Below are positions 38,341-48,322 of a stretch of 64,000 nucleotides of DNA, piece after piece. Under the pieces are notes generated by a model that saw only the letters and a list, made by a program, of their open reading frames with translations, was not told where the DNA came from and ran no database searches. The DNA lies in assembly GCF_038443705.2 (NCBI RefSeq), contig NZ_CP151767.2:3959501-4023500 (forward strand), read 5' to 3'. Origin of the DNA: Yoonia sp. SS1-5. Its GTDB lineage: Bacteria > Pseudomonadota > Alphaproteobacteria > Rhodobacterales > Rhodobacteraceae. How positions within the stretch are numbered: position 1 is the first letter of the stretch; every line of letters starts with the position of its first letter. A program made the position numbers and the translations under genes.

Positions 38341-38985
38341 CGGACCTCCCCCACGGGGAGGGCGCTTCTACATCGTTACACCCTAAAGCATCGTCTCGAA
38401 TAAATTCCAAGTCCCGTCAAACAAACCCGTTGGCGCGCCATCCCCGAGGTCCGGGCGCTGCCCTCCCGTTGCGCACAACATCAACCACGGCTTTCATGGC
38501 AAACCAATGCTTCCGCCGCGCGAAAGCAGCGTCCGGGCCGGCGCTCCGCCCGTTTGGACCTGAAATGGTCCAAACCCTCCCCCACGGGGAGGGCGCCTTT
38601 GCAACGTCGCACCCCACACTGCCGTCACCGATAACAACTAAGCCCTGCCAAACAAACCCGTTGGCGCGCCATCCCCGAGGTCCGGGCGCTGCCCTACCGT
38701 TCTGCACAACAACAGCCGTGGCTTTTATTGCCACCAAGCGCTTCCATTGCGCGGGGGCAAGACCCGAGCCGGCGCTCCGCCCGTTTGGACCTTAAATGGT
38801 CCCCGGACCATTTCCGAGACCGTCCAAACCCTCGCCAACAGGGACGGCGTTTTTGCAACGCCACACCCCACACCGACGTCACGAATGACCGCCAAGCGTC
38901 GCCCAACAGACAAGTAAATGCGCCATCCGCGCGCGGCCCTTCGGTTTTGCAAACCACCAGCCGCTGCGTTGGTTTTATGTTCTCA
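38341..38985. repeat. Tandem palindrome-rich repeats, about 231-bp period, two and a half copies
   Basis: A unit carrying the hairpin CCTCCCCCACGGGGAGG, the block ACAAACCCGTTGGCGCGCC and the hairpin GTTTGGACC-N6-GGTCCAAAC repeats head to tail. The first hairpin occurs at 38345, 38576 and, degraded, near 38829; the second block at 38421 and 38652, with a decayed copy near 38906. The second unit is about 23 bp longer because its GTTTGGACC arm contains an extra nested palindrome (38796-38811). The array fills the gap between the convergent ATPase and pyrG genes. No coding capacity is convincing. Confidence 0.85.
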
Positions 38986-40626
38986 GACCAGCCGCGACAC
39001 CTCGACCGCGGCACGGACGAAATCGGCGAAGAGCGGATGTGGCGCGAAGGGTTTCGATTTCAGTTCGGGGTGGAACTGAACGCCAATGAACCAGGGGTGA
39101 TCTTCCCACTCGACGATCTCAGGGAGCTTTCCGTCAGGCGACATGCCCGAGAATTTCAGCCCGGTTTCTTCCAGTTTCTTACGATATTTGATGTCGACCT
39201 CATAGCGGTGGCGGTGACGTTCCTCGATGCTCAACCCGTCATAGACCCGGGCCACATGCGACCCTTCGGTCAGGGTGGCGTCATAGGCGCCCAGCCGCAT
39301 GGTGCCGCCCTTGTCGTCGTCAGCCTTGCGGGCGACCGTGTGGTTGCCCTGCACCCATTCCTTGAGGTGGTAGACAACTGGTTCGAAACGCTTTTTGCCC
39401 GCCTCGTGATCAAATTCCTCTGACCCGGCGGTGGTGATACCCGCCACATTGCGCGCAGCCTCGATGACGGCCATCTGCATGCCCAGACAGATGCCCAGAT
39501 AGGGAATTTTCTTTTCGCGGGCGAATTGGGCCGCCTTGATCTTGCCCTCTGTCCCGCGCTCGCCAAAGCCGCCGGGAACAAGGATCGCGTGATACCCTTC
39601 CAGGTGGGGCGTGGCGTCTGCGCTGTCGAACAATTCGGCATCAACCCATTCGATCCGGACCTTGACGCGATTTGCCATGCCGCCATGGGTCAAGGCCTCG
39701 GCGATGGATTTATAGGCATCCTCCAGCTGGGTGTATTTGCCGACAATGGCGACTTTCACCTCGCCTTCGGGGTTGTGGATGCGGTCAAACACATCATGCC
39801 AGACATCCAGTTTGGGCGCCGGCGCGGGCGAGATGTCAAACGCATCAAGGACCGCCTGATCCAGGCCCTGCTTGTGATAGGCCAGCGGGGCCTCGTAGAT
39901 TGATTTCAGGTCATATGCGGCGACGACGCAGTCCTTGCGCACATTGCAGAACAGCGCGATTTTCTCGCGTTCCTTTTCGGGGATCGGCTGTTCCGAGCGG
40001 CAGACCAGAACGTCGGGCGCGATCCCGATGGATTGCAATTCCTTGACGCTGTGTTGTGTGGGTTTTGTCTTTAGCTCGCCACTGGCCGCCAGATAGGGCA
40101 GCAGCGTCAGATGCATAAAGATGCACTGACCTCTTGGCTTGTCGTGGGAAAACTGGCGGATGGCTTCAAAGAAGGGCAGGCCCTCGATATCGCCCACGGT
40201 GCCGCCGATTTCGCAGAGCATGAAATCAACCTCGTCTTCCCCGATGGCGATGAAGTCCTTGATTTCATTGGTCACATGCGGAACCACCTGAATGGTTTTG
40301 CCCAGATAATCCCCGCGTCGTTCCTTTTCGAGCACGTTGGAATAGATCCGCCCGGAGCTGACCGAATCCGTCTTGCGCGCTGGGACACCGGTAAACCGTT
40401 CATAATGCCCAAGATCCAGATCGGTTTCGGCCCCGTCATCGGTTACGAAGACTTCCCCATGTTCAAACGGGGACATCGTGCCCGGATCCACATTCAGATA
40501 GGGGTCGAGCTTGCGCAGCCGTACGGAAAACCCGCGCGCCTGCAAAAGGGATCCCAGCGCCGCCGATGCAAGCCCTTTGCCAAGCGAGGATACCACGCCA
40601 CCGGTGATAAATATGAAACGCGCCAT
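38983..40626 (-). CDS. pyrG: CTP synthase
   Basis: 547 residues from ATG 40626 ([18 protein letters not shown]). It aminates UTP to CTP with glutamine. The N-terminal synthetase domain carries the P-loop-like [10 protein letters not shown] and [13 protein letters not shown]. The C-terminal glutamine amidotransferase domain has [12 protein letters not shown], nucleophile Cys in [16 protein letters not shown], and the His/Glu pair in [10 protein letters not shown]. An in-frame ATG nine codons upstream (40653) is unlikely to be used. secG is upstream on the same strand. Confidence 0.97.
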   Translation of the reverse strand: MARFIFITGGVVSSLGKGLASAALGSLLQARGFSVRLRKLDPYLNVDPGTMSPFEHGEVFVTDDGAETDLDLGHYERFTGVPARKTDSVSSGRIYSNVLEKERRGDYLGKTIQVVPHVTNEIKDFIAIGEDEVDFMLCEIGGTVGDIEGLPFFEAIRQFSHDKPRGQCIFMHLTLLPYLAASGELKTKPTQHSVKELQSIGIAPDVLVCRSEQPIPEKEREKIALFCNVRKDCVVAAYDLKSIYEAPLAYHKQGLDQAVLDAFDISPAPAPKLDVWHDVFDRIHNPEGEVKVAIVGKYTQLEDAYKSIAEALTHGGMANRVKVRIEWVDAELFDSADATPHLEGYHAILVPGGFGERGTEGKIKAAQFAREKKIPYLGICLGMQMAVIEAARNVAGITTAGSEEFDHEAGKKRFEPVVYHLKEWVQGNHTVARKADDDKGGTMRLGAYDATLTEGSHVARVYDGLSIEERHRHRYEVDIKYRKKLEETGLKFSGMSPDGKLPEIVEWEDHPWFIGVQFHPELKSKPFAPHPLFADFVRAAVEVSRLV

Positions 40627-40784
40627 AGCAGGGAGCCCCCGTGAAAATTCCAATAAATGTGGGAAAGCGAATGTCTTAAATTCGCACCATCACGGGATTT
40701 GACTACTACCGGATTCGGTTCAATTGCGCAACCGGCAACCCAACATCCTGTTGCCAAACGTGGCCCGGCGGCAACCCCTAGTGG

Positions 40785-41138
40785 TTACTCGCCCGATGGG
40801 ACCAATGGCGCATCATCACCCACGGATGGCGGCAGCAGGCTGTCACCCAGATCAGGCACTTCAACCCCGTCCGCCGATGGAACGCCCAGCCGATCAACCA
40901 CCGAAGACCCGGCCGTGTTGCTGGCCGAGATCAGGGTCAGCGAAATCGAGGTGCAGATAAAGGCGATGGCGAGCATCCATGTAAACTTGCTCATCGCGGT
41001 TGGTGCGGGCCGCCCGCCAGTGGCGCCGCCGCCACCGCCGCCCATACCAAGCCCACCACCTTCAGAGCGCTGCAACAGCACGGTACCGATCAGGCTAAGG
41101 GCCAGGATCAGATGAATGATGAGGACGACGTTTTCCAT
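40785..41138 (-). CDS. secG: Protein translocase subunit SecG
   Basis: 117 residues. Two membrane segments (about 2-21 and 51-71) flank a Gly-rich loop (GLGMGGGGGGATGG), as in SecG, which assists SecYE-SecA translocation. The first segment begins ENVVLIIHLILALSLIGTVL and continues with the expected LLQRSEGGGLG. A Pro/Asp-rich tail follows, common in alphaproteobacterial SecG. Upstream of pyrG, an arrangement often seen in this group. Confidence 0.93.
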   Translation of the reverse strand: MENVVLIIHLILALSLIGTVLLQRSEGGGLGMGGGGGGATGGRPAPTAMSKFTWMLAIAFICTSISLTLISASNTAGSSVVDRLGVPSADGVEVPDLGDSLLPPSVGDDAPLVPSGE

Positions 41139-41214
41139 AGAGGGCCTTTCGGGGCATGCGCGAACAAGCGGTATCTAAAAGCTACGGACCTATCCCGCAA
41201 CCCCCCTGGTCCCC

Positions 41215-41610
41215 TTATTCGTCAACGTCATCTATATCCGCCTGACCCGTCAGCCTGCGTCTGACAATCGACCAGGACAGGCCAACTGCCAGGACAATCG
41301 ACAGGGCAACAATCACGATCCAGGTGTTGATTGTCGGGTTGTCCAGGCTGATCACACCCTGATCGAACAGGACCCAGAGGATTGTCGCGACAACCGCCAG
41401 GATCAGGACCATCCCGAATATCCCGATAGAGCGTAGGGTGGCCCGAAGATAGATGATGTATCCCACCAGCAGGATCAGCCCGAAGAGCACGGTCACGGGC
41501 AGATTCGTGTCTGCATTGGCCATGCTCCACCGGACAAAGTTCCATTGTGTGGGATTATAAGTCGCGGCCAGCAGCGCAAATGCAAACACCCAGCGAATGG
41601 CGAAACCCAT
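41215..41610 (-). CDS. Four-helix membrane protein, DUF6524-like
   Basis: 131 residues from ATG 41610 (MGFAIRWVFAFALLAATYNP). Four membrane segments are seen: about 3-18, 38-53, 60-80 and 95-115, with a short acidic tail (DIDDVDE). This small family is common in Rhodobacterales; function unknown. GAGG precedes the ATG. It is divergent from purA. Confidence 0.65.
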   Translation of the reverse strand: MGFAIRWVFAFALLAATYNPTQWNFVRWSMANADTNLPVTVLFGLILLVGYIIYLRATLRSIGIFGMVLILAVVATILWVLFDQGVISLDNPTINTWIVIVALSIVLAVGLSWSIVRRRLTGQADIDDVDE

Positions 41611-41753
41611 GATAAGCCTCATATCCTTTGATTTGGCGCGGACAATGGCGGGCGTGTGTCGCCCTGTCCAGCCCGGCTGCGTCCAAATTTCAGGTTTCGC
41701 CTGCGCGGGCGCGGCGATATAGGACGGGTCGGACATCGAAAAGGATCGCAGTG

Positions 41754-43046
41754 ATGGCAAATGTGGTGGTCGTTGGCGCCCAATGGGGTGACGAAGGCAA
41801 AGGCAAGATCGTGGACTGGTTGTCCGAACGGGCAGATGTCATCGCCCGCTTTCAGGGCGGCCATAATGCCGGGCACACGCTGGTGATCGACAAGCAGGTC
41901 TACAAGCTGCACGCATTGCCCTCCGGTGTGGTCCGGGGCGGCAAGCTATCGGTGATCGGCAACGGGGTTGTGCTTGATCCCTGGCATCTGATCGAAGAGA
42001 TCGCAACCTTGCGCGCCCAGGGTGTGGAGATCACGCCGCAGACATTGATGATTGCCGAAAACACCCCGCTGATCCTGCCATTCCATGGCGAACTGGACCG
42101 CGCCCGTGAAAGCCAGAATTCGGTGGCCAAGATCGGCACAACCGGTCGCGGTATCGGCCCTGCTTATGAAGACAAGGTCGGGCGGCGCGTCATTCGCGTG
42201 GCTGATCTGGCGGATGATGCGACGCTGGAATTGCGTCTGGACCGGGCGCTGATCCATCACGACGCGCTGCGCCGGGGACTGGGCCTTGCGCCGATTGATC
42301 GCGACGCGGTGTTGGCGAAACTACGCGCCGTTGCCCCTGATATTCTGCAATATGCCGCCCCGGTCTGGAAAGTCCTGAACGAGAAACGCAAAGCCGGCAA
42401 ACGGATCCTGTTCGAGGGCGCGCAAGGCGCGTTGCTGGATATCGACTTTGGCACCTATCCGTTTGTGACGTCCTCCAACGTGATCGCCGGGCAGGCCGCG
42501 ACGGGTGTCGGCATGGGGCCGGGGGCCATCGACTTTGTCCTGGGCATTGTCAAAGCCTACACAACGCGTGTTGGTGAGGGGCCTTTCCCGACCGAATTGG
42601 AAGATCAGGACGGCCAAAGACTGGGCGAACGTGGGCATGAATTTGGCACGACAACCGGGCGCAAACGGCGCTGTGGCTGGTTTGATGCCTGTCTGGTCCG
42701 CCAGACCTGCGCGACATCGGGTGTTTCGGGGATTTCCCTGACGAAACTTGATGTGCTGGACGGTTTCGAAACGCTCAAGATTTGTGTGGGCTATATGCTG
42801 GATGGCGAGAAACTGGACTATCTGCCGACGGCTGCGGACCAGCAGGCGCGCTGCACACCGGTCTATGAAGAAATTGATGGTTGGTCGGAATCCACCGAGG
42901 GCGCGCGCAGCTGGGCCGATCTGCCCGCGCAGGCGATCAAATATGTGCGCCGGATCGAAGAGCTGATTGATTGCCCCGTTGCACTGGTCTCAACCTCGCC
43001 AGAGCGGGAAGATACGATCCTGGTGACGGATCCGTTCGCGGACTGA
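41754..43046 (+). CDS. purA: Adenylosuccinate synthetase
   Basis: 430 residues. Joins IMP and aspartate with GTP to give adenylosuccinate on the way to AMP. The opening [19 protein letters not shown] contains the P-loop-like [28 protein letters not shown] and [14 protein letters not shown] follow. Its stop overlaps the next start (TGATG), coupling it to the small DUF2842 gene. Confidence 0.97.
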   Translation: MANVVVVGAQWGDEGKGKIVDWLSERADVIARFQGGHNAGHTLVIDKQVYKLHALPSGVVRGGKLSVIGNGVVLDPWHLIEEIATLRAQGVEITPQTLMIAENTPLILPFHGELDRARESQNSVAKIGTTGRGIGPAYEDKVGRRVIRVADLADDATLELRLDRALIHHDALRRGLGLAPIDRDAVLAKLRAVAPDILQYAAPVWKVLNEKRKAGKRILFEGAQGALLDIDFGTYPFVTSSNVIAGQAATGVGMGPGAIDFVLGIVKAYTTRVGEGPFPTELEDQDGQRLGERGHEFGTTTGRKRRCGWFDACLVRQTCATSGVSGISLTKLDVLDGFETLKICVGYMLDGEKLDYLPTAADQQARCTPVYEEIDGWSESTEGARSWADLPAQAIKYVRRIEELIDCPVALVSTSPEREDTILVTDPFAD

Positions 43047-43267
43047 TGGCGATGGGCTACAAGGCACGTAAGCGTCTGGCGCTCTTTGTTCTGGCTGTTG
43101 GTTTGCCGGCCTATATCGTGCTGGCCGCGACGGTGATGAGTGAGGCGGGCCGCTTTCCCAAAGCGATCGAGTTTTTTATCTATGTCGCCTTGGGGATCGG
43201 TTGGATATTTCCCTTGAAATGGGTGTTCACGGGGATTGGTCAGCCCGATCCCGATGAGGATGCTTGA
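43046..43267 (+). CDS. Small membrane protein, DUF2842 family
   Basis: 73 residues, with two membrane segments (about 11-29 and 42-62) and an acidic end (PDPDEDA). The layout and the GWIFPLKWVFTGIGQPDPDE tail are typical of DUF2842, an alphaproteobacterial family without assigned function. Its start shares bases with the purA stop, so the two are probably co-translated. Confidence 0.8.
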   Translation: MAMGYKARKRLALFVLAVGLPAYIVLAATVMSEAGRFPKAIEFFIYVALGIGWIFPLKWVFTGIGQPDPDEDA

Positions 43268-43310
43268 TCCAAAGGCGCGGTCCTGCGGACCGCATGCGAT
43301 TTTGAAAGAA

Positions 43311-43341
43311 AAAAGGCGGGGTTATGACCCCGCCTTTTTTG
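43311..43341. terminator. Bidirectional intrinsic terminator
   Basis: A GC-rich stem AAGGCGGGGT/ACCCCGCCTT with a short loop is followed by TTTTTT on the plus strand and mirrored by an A-run on the other side. It serves the purA-DUF2842 unit and, from the opposite direction, the acidic-protein gene that ends at 43342. Confidence 0.88.
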
Positions 43342-45018
43342 CTAGCCTTGTGCAACTTTATCGGTGCCTGGCCGAAAGCGCGTGTCCTCCGAGACCCGGA
43401 AGCGCCCGTTGCTTAATTTGATGATCCTGCTTTGGCGCAGCAGCCGTCCGAATGAGCGCAGCCCATCTTCGCGGCTGAATTCATCTGCTGCGGCAAGCTG
43501 GACCTTCTTCATCACCTGTGGCCGCGAAAAGTCCTCTTCCCCTTCGACATATGCGATATAGGCTGCTGCTGCTTCGAGGAGGTCACCAAGTTCCGTCGCA
43601 CCATGTGCCGTTGCGAATTCCGCAAAGCCTTCGGGCTGATCGGTGTCGACTTCCTTGACGGCCGCGATCTGGCGCAGCCGGTCGGCAGGCTGGGAAGGGG
43701 TGTCGTCTTCGACCCGCTGCGTCGGTACCAGTTTCAGCGGCGCGCCGCCTTTGTCCGCCTCGGCAGTATCGTCGTCGCGCTGAACCTCGTTTAGGTCTTC
43801 GCGGAATGCGTCTTTGGGATCGGCCGGTTCGGTCTTGTCCCCCAATTGCCGTGCTGCTTCGGTTGCCGCGACAGCCGCCCGCAATTGCGCAAATGCATCC
43901 CGATGCCGGCGTCCTTCGGGTTCGTTGAGCTTTTCATCGGCCCGCGACATGATCTGCGACATCGCATCATCATCGTTCTGCGGCAGGTTCTCGCGCTTGG
44001 ACAGGTTTTCGCGTCGGCGCGCAACTTCGTCCTTGGCTGCGGACACGATATCAAAATCATCGTCCTCGGCCTCGTCGGTGACAGCCTCATCCGCTGTGGT
44101 CTCTTCTACCTCGCCGGGTGTATCTTCGGTCGCAACATCTGCGTCTTCTTCGTCGACCTCGTCACTGTCCTCGGCGTTGGAAAGGACCAGCGGGCTGGCA
44201 TCTTCGGCCTTGAAGTCGAAATCATCGACCAGATCTTCGGTCTCGGGTTCATCCCGCTTTGGGGTGGCGCCGGTCAGCGCGGTCAGCCGGTCAACAACGC
44301 TTTCGCGCGAGACGGATGCCGGGGTGGCGGCCATGTCTGGCTGATCGGTGTTGGCTGCCGGTGCCGCACTTGGGGCGCGACCGACGAGCGAGCGGATACG
44401 CTGCAACTTGGCCGCGACGCTGTCATCCTGGTCCGAGGCAGCCTGTTCCGTTGCCGGATCGTAAAAGGGGGTTTCTGTATCGTCTTCGGCGCTGTCATCC
44501 GTAGCGGGTACGGGTTCTTGTTCAGCGGACGCGTTGTCGACATAGTCGATTTCTTCGGCTTCAGTCGCATCTTCGTCGGTAAGTGCTTCTGCAGCCTCGG
44601 CATCGTCTTCGGCCTGCATTTCGGTGGCATCATGTTCCGCGGCCACATCCGGTGCGTCCTGATCATCGTCAGCAGACAGGATGTCATCCTGATGCACCAC
44701 AAGCGGTTCGCGGCGCGGTGTCAGGCGCAGACTGGGGCGGGCGGCCGCGTCTTCGTCCGGGCGGTTGATCCGCAGGCTGACGCCTTCATCTGTCATTTCG
44801 GCGGCAACAGGGGCGCCATCTTCCTCGACGACCAAGGCGCTGAGCGTGTCGAGATCGGGGGCTTGCGGTTCCATGTCCATGAAACGTTCGTGCCCTGCCA
44901 ATTCGTGAAAATAGGCGACCACGGTCTTCATCGTTTCGACCGAATCTTCGAAGCCTTCCAACCGGCACGAAAAGGTGCCGTAAGAAACACTCAGAACTTT
45001 GTTGTTATCGCCCATCAT
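43342..45018 (-). CDS. Very acidic protein with conserved ends, unknown function
   Basis: 558 residues from ATG 45018. The N-terminus (MMGDNNKVLSVSYGTFSCRL) and the following about 70 residues look ordered. The centre (about 110-390) is extremely rich in Glu, Asp and Ala, with Thr and Val, and probably disordered. The C-terminal about 100 residues look folded again (FSRPQVMKKVQLAAADEF, LLRQSRIIKLSNGRFRVSED). No family is recognised. A cytoplasmic linker or scaffold role is one reading of this architecture. Confidence 0.7.
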   Translation of the reverse strand: MMGDNNKVLSVSYGTFSCRLEGFEDSVETMKTVVAYFHELAGHERFMDMEPQAPDLDTLSALVVEEDGAPVAAEMTDEGVSLRINRPDEDAAARPSLRLTPRREPLVVHQDDILSADDDQDAPDVAAEHDATEMQAEDDAEAAEALTDEDATEAEEIDYVDNASAEQEPVPATDDSAEDDTETPFYDPATEQAASDQDDSVAAKLQRIRSLVGRAPSAAPAANTDQPDMAATPASVSRESVVDRLTALTGATPKRDEPETEDLVDDFDFKAEDASPLVLSNAEDSDEVDEEDADVATEDTPGEVEETTADEAVTDEAEDDDFDIVSAAKDEVARRRENLSKRENLPQNDDDAMSQIMSRADEKLNEPEGRRHRDAFAQLRAAVAATEAARQLGDKTEPADPKDAFREDLNEVQRDDDTAEADKGGAPLKLVPTQRVEDDTPSQPADRLRQIAAVKEVDTDQPEGFAEFATAHGATELGDLLEAAAAYIAYVEGEEDFSRPQVMKKVQLAAADEFSREDGLRSFGRLLRQSRIIKLSNGRFRVSEDTRFRPGTDKVAQG

Positions 45019-45151
45019 TACCCGCTTTCTACAGTTTTTTGGCACAGCGCTGCTCGCCATTTACTGGCCTTGCATGCGGAGCATCATCGCGTTGCATTCA
45101 GGATCATTTTGTGACCGTTTTGAGGAATGTTTGTGAAGTGAGGTGAATAAA

Positions 45152-45814
45152 GTGTCAACGCAGGGAATTGTTTCCGCTGAGGATATAGTTTGTCTAGTTG
45201 GGGGCGCGCCATTTGACGAGGCAATGCTGCCGCGCGTTTCCGGCTTTGTTTCCAAGTATATAGCGGTTGACGCAGGGGCAGATGCGTTGCGCCGTGCGGG
45301 GCTGACGCCCGCGATGGTGATCGGTGATCTCGATAGTCTATCCGCCGACGCCCGCGCCACATTTGCTGACCGGCTTTGCCACATTCAGGAAACGGACACG
45401 ACGGATTTTGAAAAGGCGCTCAGCCGTGTGGATGCGGCAGGCTTTGTTGCGCTGGGTTTCACGGGCGGCCGTCTGGACCATACATTGGCGGTCTTGAATG
45501 TCCTTGCCCGGTTCCAGACCAAGCCGGTAATTTTGCTGGACGCTTCTGATGCAAGCTTTCTGGCGCGCCGCGGCGTGACCCGGTTGGCGCCGCCGGCGGG
45601 TAGCCGTATCGCCTTTATGCCATTGGCTGAATTGCGGTGCAGCGTGGCAGGTGCCCACTGGCCTTTTTCCGACCAGCTGATGCATCCGACCGGGTTTATC
45701 AGCTCGTCCAACGCGGTGGCTGGGTCTGTTGTGATCCGAACGGATGGCCCGTTGCTTGTCAGTCTGCCGGCTGCGCAGTTTGAGACGGCTGCGAAAGCCG
45801 TCTTTCCCGAATGA
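45152..45814 (+). CDS. Thiamine pyrophosphokinase
   Basis: 220 residues. It transfers pyrophosphate from ATP to thiamine. The TPK catalytic block is seen as YIAVDAGADALRRAGLTPAMVIGDLDSL, with TDTTDFEKAL and GFTGGRLDHTLAVLN following. The GTG at 45152 is taken as start because GAGG lies eight bases upstream; a GTG at 45143 is three codons earlier. It is divergent from the acidic-protein gene and overlaps the end of the DMT transporter gene by 56 bases. Confidence 0.9.
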   Translation: MSTQGIVSAEDIVCLVGGAPFDEAMLPRVSGFVSKYIAVDAGADALRRAGLTPAMVIGDLDSLSADARATFADRLCHIQETDTTDFEKALSRVDAAGFVALGFTGGRLDHTLAVLNVLARFQTKPVILLDASDASFLARRGVTRLAPPAGSRIAFMPLAELRCSVAGAHWPFSDQLMHPTGFISSSNAVAGSVVIRTDGPLLVSLPAAQFETAAKAVFPE

Positions 45815-46670
45815 TGATATAGAGGCCCGCGGCCATTGTGATCGCGATCCCAAGCGCGGCCAGACCGTTTGGCAGATCCGCAAAGACCAGCCATCCGATC
45901 ACCGTACCAAACGGTATTTCCAGATATTGCATCGGGGCCAGGGTTGATGCGGGCGCAAAACGCAGGCTCCACGTCATGAACAGGTGGGCGAGGGTGCCGA
46001 TGATGCCGAGTGCGGCGAGCAATAAAGCGGTTTGTCCGTCAAGTGCGGCACCAAGCCCGGCGGTTGTTTGTGGGACAAAGAACAGAACCGGCGCGAGGAT
46101 CAGCATCGCCTGCACCCCGCTGATCGCCTGCAATTTGATTGGGTCCAGCGCGCGCGCAATCCGCCGTGTGACCATCATGAACAGCGCAAAGACCACCGCC
46201 ACCCCCAGCGGCAAGAGCGCGGGTGCGCCCACTTCGGCAAAATTGGGCTGGATCACCAGCAATGTTCCGACAAATCCGACCAGACAAGCCAGCAGCCGCT
46301 GCATCCCAACCACTTCGTTCATCACGAAATGACCCAGCAAAAGCATGATGAAGGGCATCACAAAGGCAATGGCCAGTGCGTCGGCCAAGGGCAGAAACCG
46401 CAAAGCGGTGAACATCAGCCCGATCCCCAGAATATGCAGAACCGTGCGCAACAGCGTCCAGCCTAGTATGCCGGGGGGCAGGGCAAACCGTTCACCGTTA
46501 TAAAGAACAAGCGGTAGCAAAAGTATGGCCTGGATGCCAAACCGGACCATCAGCAACAAACCCAGCGCCACAGTGCCGCCAAGCAGCTTGGCCACGCTGT
46601 CGCCCAGTGGCGCCAGAATGCAAAAGGCAAGCATCAGCAGGACGCCAAGAAAGGGCCGATCATGTTGCAT
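45759..46670 (-). CDS. EamA/DMT-superfamily transporter
   Basis: 303 residues with about ten membrane segments arranged as two EamA halves of about 140 residues each. The start MQHDRPFLGVLLMLAFCILAP is typical, and a central PALLPLGVAVVFALFMMVTRR marks the second half. Members export amino acids or metabolites, or supply nucleotides or lipids; the substrate cannot be told. Convergent with the thiamine pyrophosphokinase gene: the two coding regions share 56 bp. Confidence 0.87.
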   Translation of the reverse strand: MQHDRPFLGVLLMLAFCILAPLGDSVAKLLGGTVALGLLLMVRFGIQAILLLPLVLYNGERFALPPGILGWTLLRTVLHILGIGLMFTALRFLPLADALAIAFVMPFIMLLLGHFVMNEVVGMQRLLACLVGFVGTLLVIQPNFAEVGAPALLPLGVAVVFALFMMVTRRIARALDPIKLQAISGVQAMLILAPVLFFVPQTTAGLGAALDGQTALLLAALGIIGTLAHLFMTWSLRFAPASTLAPMQYLEIPFGTVIGWLVFADLPNGLAALGIAITMAAGLYIIIRERRLSQPSQTAQPAD

Positions 46671-46725
46671 ATCCGTAACCTAGCCCGCCTGTCCGCTGCC
46701 CACAATCATCGTCCGCACGCAGGCT

Positions 46726-48099
46726 TCAGCAGTTGGGGACGTTGACCGCAAGACCGCCCAATGCGGTTTCCTTGTATTTTTCGCTCATGTCCACGCCGGT
46801 CTGGCGCATCGTCTCAATCGCCACATCCAGTGAAACAAGGTGATGTCCATCGCCGCGCATGGCCAGCGAGGCAGCCGAGACCGCCTTGATTGCCCCCAGC
46901 CCGTTACGTTCGATGCAAGGGACCTGCACAAGCCCCTTCACAGGGTCACATGTCATGCCCAGATGATGTTCCAACGCGATCTCGGCGGCGTTTTCGATCT
47001 GGGCCGGTGTGCCACCCATCACGGCGGCCAATCCGGCAGCCGCCATGGCAGATGCGCTGCCCACCTCGGCCTGGCAGCCGCATTCCGCACCCGAGATCGA
47101 CGCATTGAATTTGATCAACCCGCCAATGGCCGCAGCGGTCAGCAGGAATTCGGATATTCTGGTTGTGGTCGCACCGGGGACGTGATCCAGCCAGTAGCGG
47201 ATGGTGGCGGGAACCACGCCGGCGGCGCCGTTGGTGGGGGCCGTCACCACCTGTCCGCCTGCGGCATTCTCTTCGTTCACGGCCATGGCATAGGTGGACA
47301 TGTAGTCGTTGATGGTATGCGGGGCGGTCAGGTTCATCCCCCGCTCGGCCATCAGCGCGTCATAAATGCCCTTGGCGCGTCTGCGCACGCTCAACCCGCC
47401 GGGCAGTATGCCATCTGTGGTCAGTCCGCGGTTGATGCATTGGTTCATGACCTCCCAAATCCGGTCAAGGCCGCGATCAAGATCGGCATCGGGCATGCGC
47501 GACAACTCATTGGCGCGTTTCATGGCGGCGATAGAAACCCCGTGCTTGTCAGCCATCTGCAGCATCTCGGCGGCCGTCTGAAACGGGTAGGGAACAGGGG
47601 GGCCGTTATCTGTGTCCTTGCCGGCGGCAAGTTCGGCGGCGGTCAGCACAAAGCCACCGCCGACAGAGTAATATGTGATCTCGGTGATGACGTCCCCTTG
47701 TGCATCGACCCCGCGCAGGACAAGTCCGTTTGGATGGTCGGGCAGGGGCGGGCCGTAGTCGAAAACCAGATCGTCTTTTGGATGAAATGCCAGCGTGCCA
47801 AGGCCGTCGGGCATCACGGTGGCTTCTGTCGCGATCCGGGCAAGTGCCGCCTCGGCCTTGTCGGCGTCATAGTCATCGGCCCTGAACCCGGCCAGCCCCA
47901 GGATCACCGCACGGTCGGTGGCATGGCCCACCCCGGTAAAGGCCAGACTGCCATGCAAGGTGGCGCGCAGGCCGTGCAAACGGAACGGTTGGGCGCGCAG
48001 GTGATCAAGGAACCGCGCGGCGGCAACCATCGGGCCGATCGTGTGCGAGGATGACGGGCCAACCCCGACCTTGAACATGTCAAAGACTGACAAAAACAT
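46726..48099 (-). CDS. sdaA: L-serine ammonia-lyase, iron-sulfur type
   Basis: 457 residues from ATG 48099 ([20 protein letters not shown]). Turns L-serine into pyruvate and ammonia with a [4Fe-4S] cluster. The signature SSSHTIGPM is near the N-terminus. The cluster cysteines lie in the [20 protein letters not shown] block and in [19 protein letters not shown]. Single-chain form with both alpha and beta parts. Divergent from rpiA. Confidence 0.95.
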   Translation of the reverse strand: MFLSVFDMFKVGVGPSSSHTIGPMVAAARFLDHLRAQPFRLHGLRATLHGSLAFTGVGHATDRAVILGLAGFRADDYDADKAEAALARIATEATVMPDGLGTLAFHPKDDLVFDYGPPLPDHPNGLVLRGVDAQGDVITEITYYSVGGGFVLTAAELAAGKDTDNGPPVPYPFQTAAEMLQMADKHGVSIAAMKRANELSRMPDADLDRGLDRIWEVMNQCINRGLTTDGILPGGLSVRRRAKGIYDALMAERGMNLTAPHTINDYMSTYAMAVNEENAAGGQVVTAPTNGAAGVVPATIRYWLDHVPGATTTRISEFLLTAAAIGGLIKFNASISGAECGCQAEVGSASAMAAAGLAAVMGGTPAQIENAAEIALEHHLGMTCDPVKGLVQVPCIERNGLGAIKAVSAASLAMRGDGHHLVSLDVAIETMRQTGVDMSEKYKETALGGLAVNVPNC

Positions 48100-48322
48100 C
48101 GCGACGTTCCTTTGCTTGCGTGGCCCTTCTTGCGGGGGCTGTGACGGGGACGCTAGCGAATATGGTGGCAATGAAAAGGGTCTAAACCGACCGGTTTTTG
48201 CGGATCAGCGTATCATGTGGCGCGCACATTCACGTGACGGCCACGATACGCCGGCATTTCGGGTCTCGCACCTGCCAGCCATCTTGCCTATAAGGCCCCG
48301 AGAAGATTGCGGAGCGGCTGAT

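Noticed and set aside
38417-38737. Minus-strand open frame of 106 codons inside the repeat array
   Set aside because: It repeats itself because the DNA repeats, lacks a ribosome-binding site, and its product looks like translated palindromes.
38341-38985. CRISPR array
   Set aside because: Units are about 231 bp and nearly identical throughout; there are no unique spacers and no cas genes.
46840-48054. Plus-strand open frame of 404 codons opposite sdaA
   Set aside because: Antisense shadow; rich in His, Gly and Cys without domain sense.
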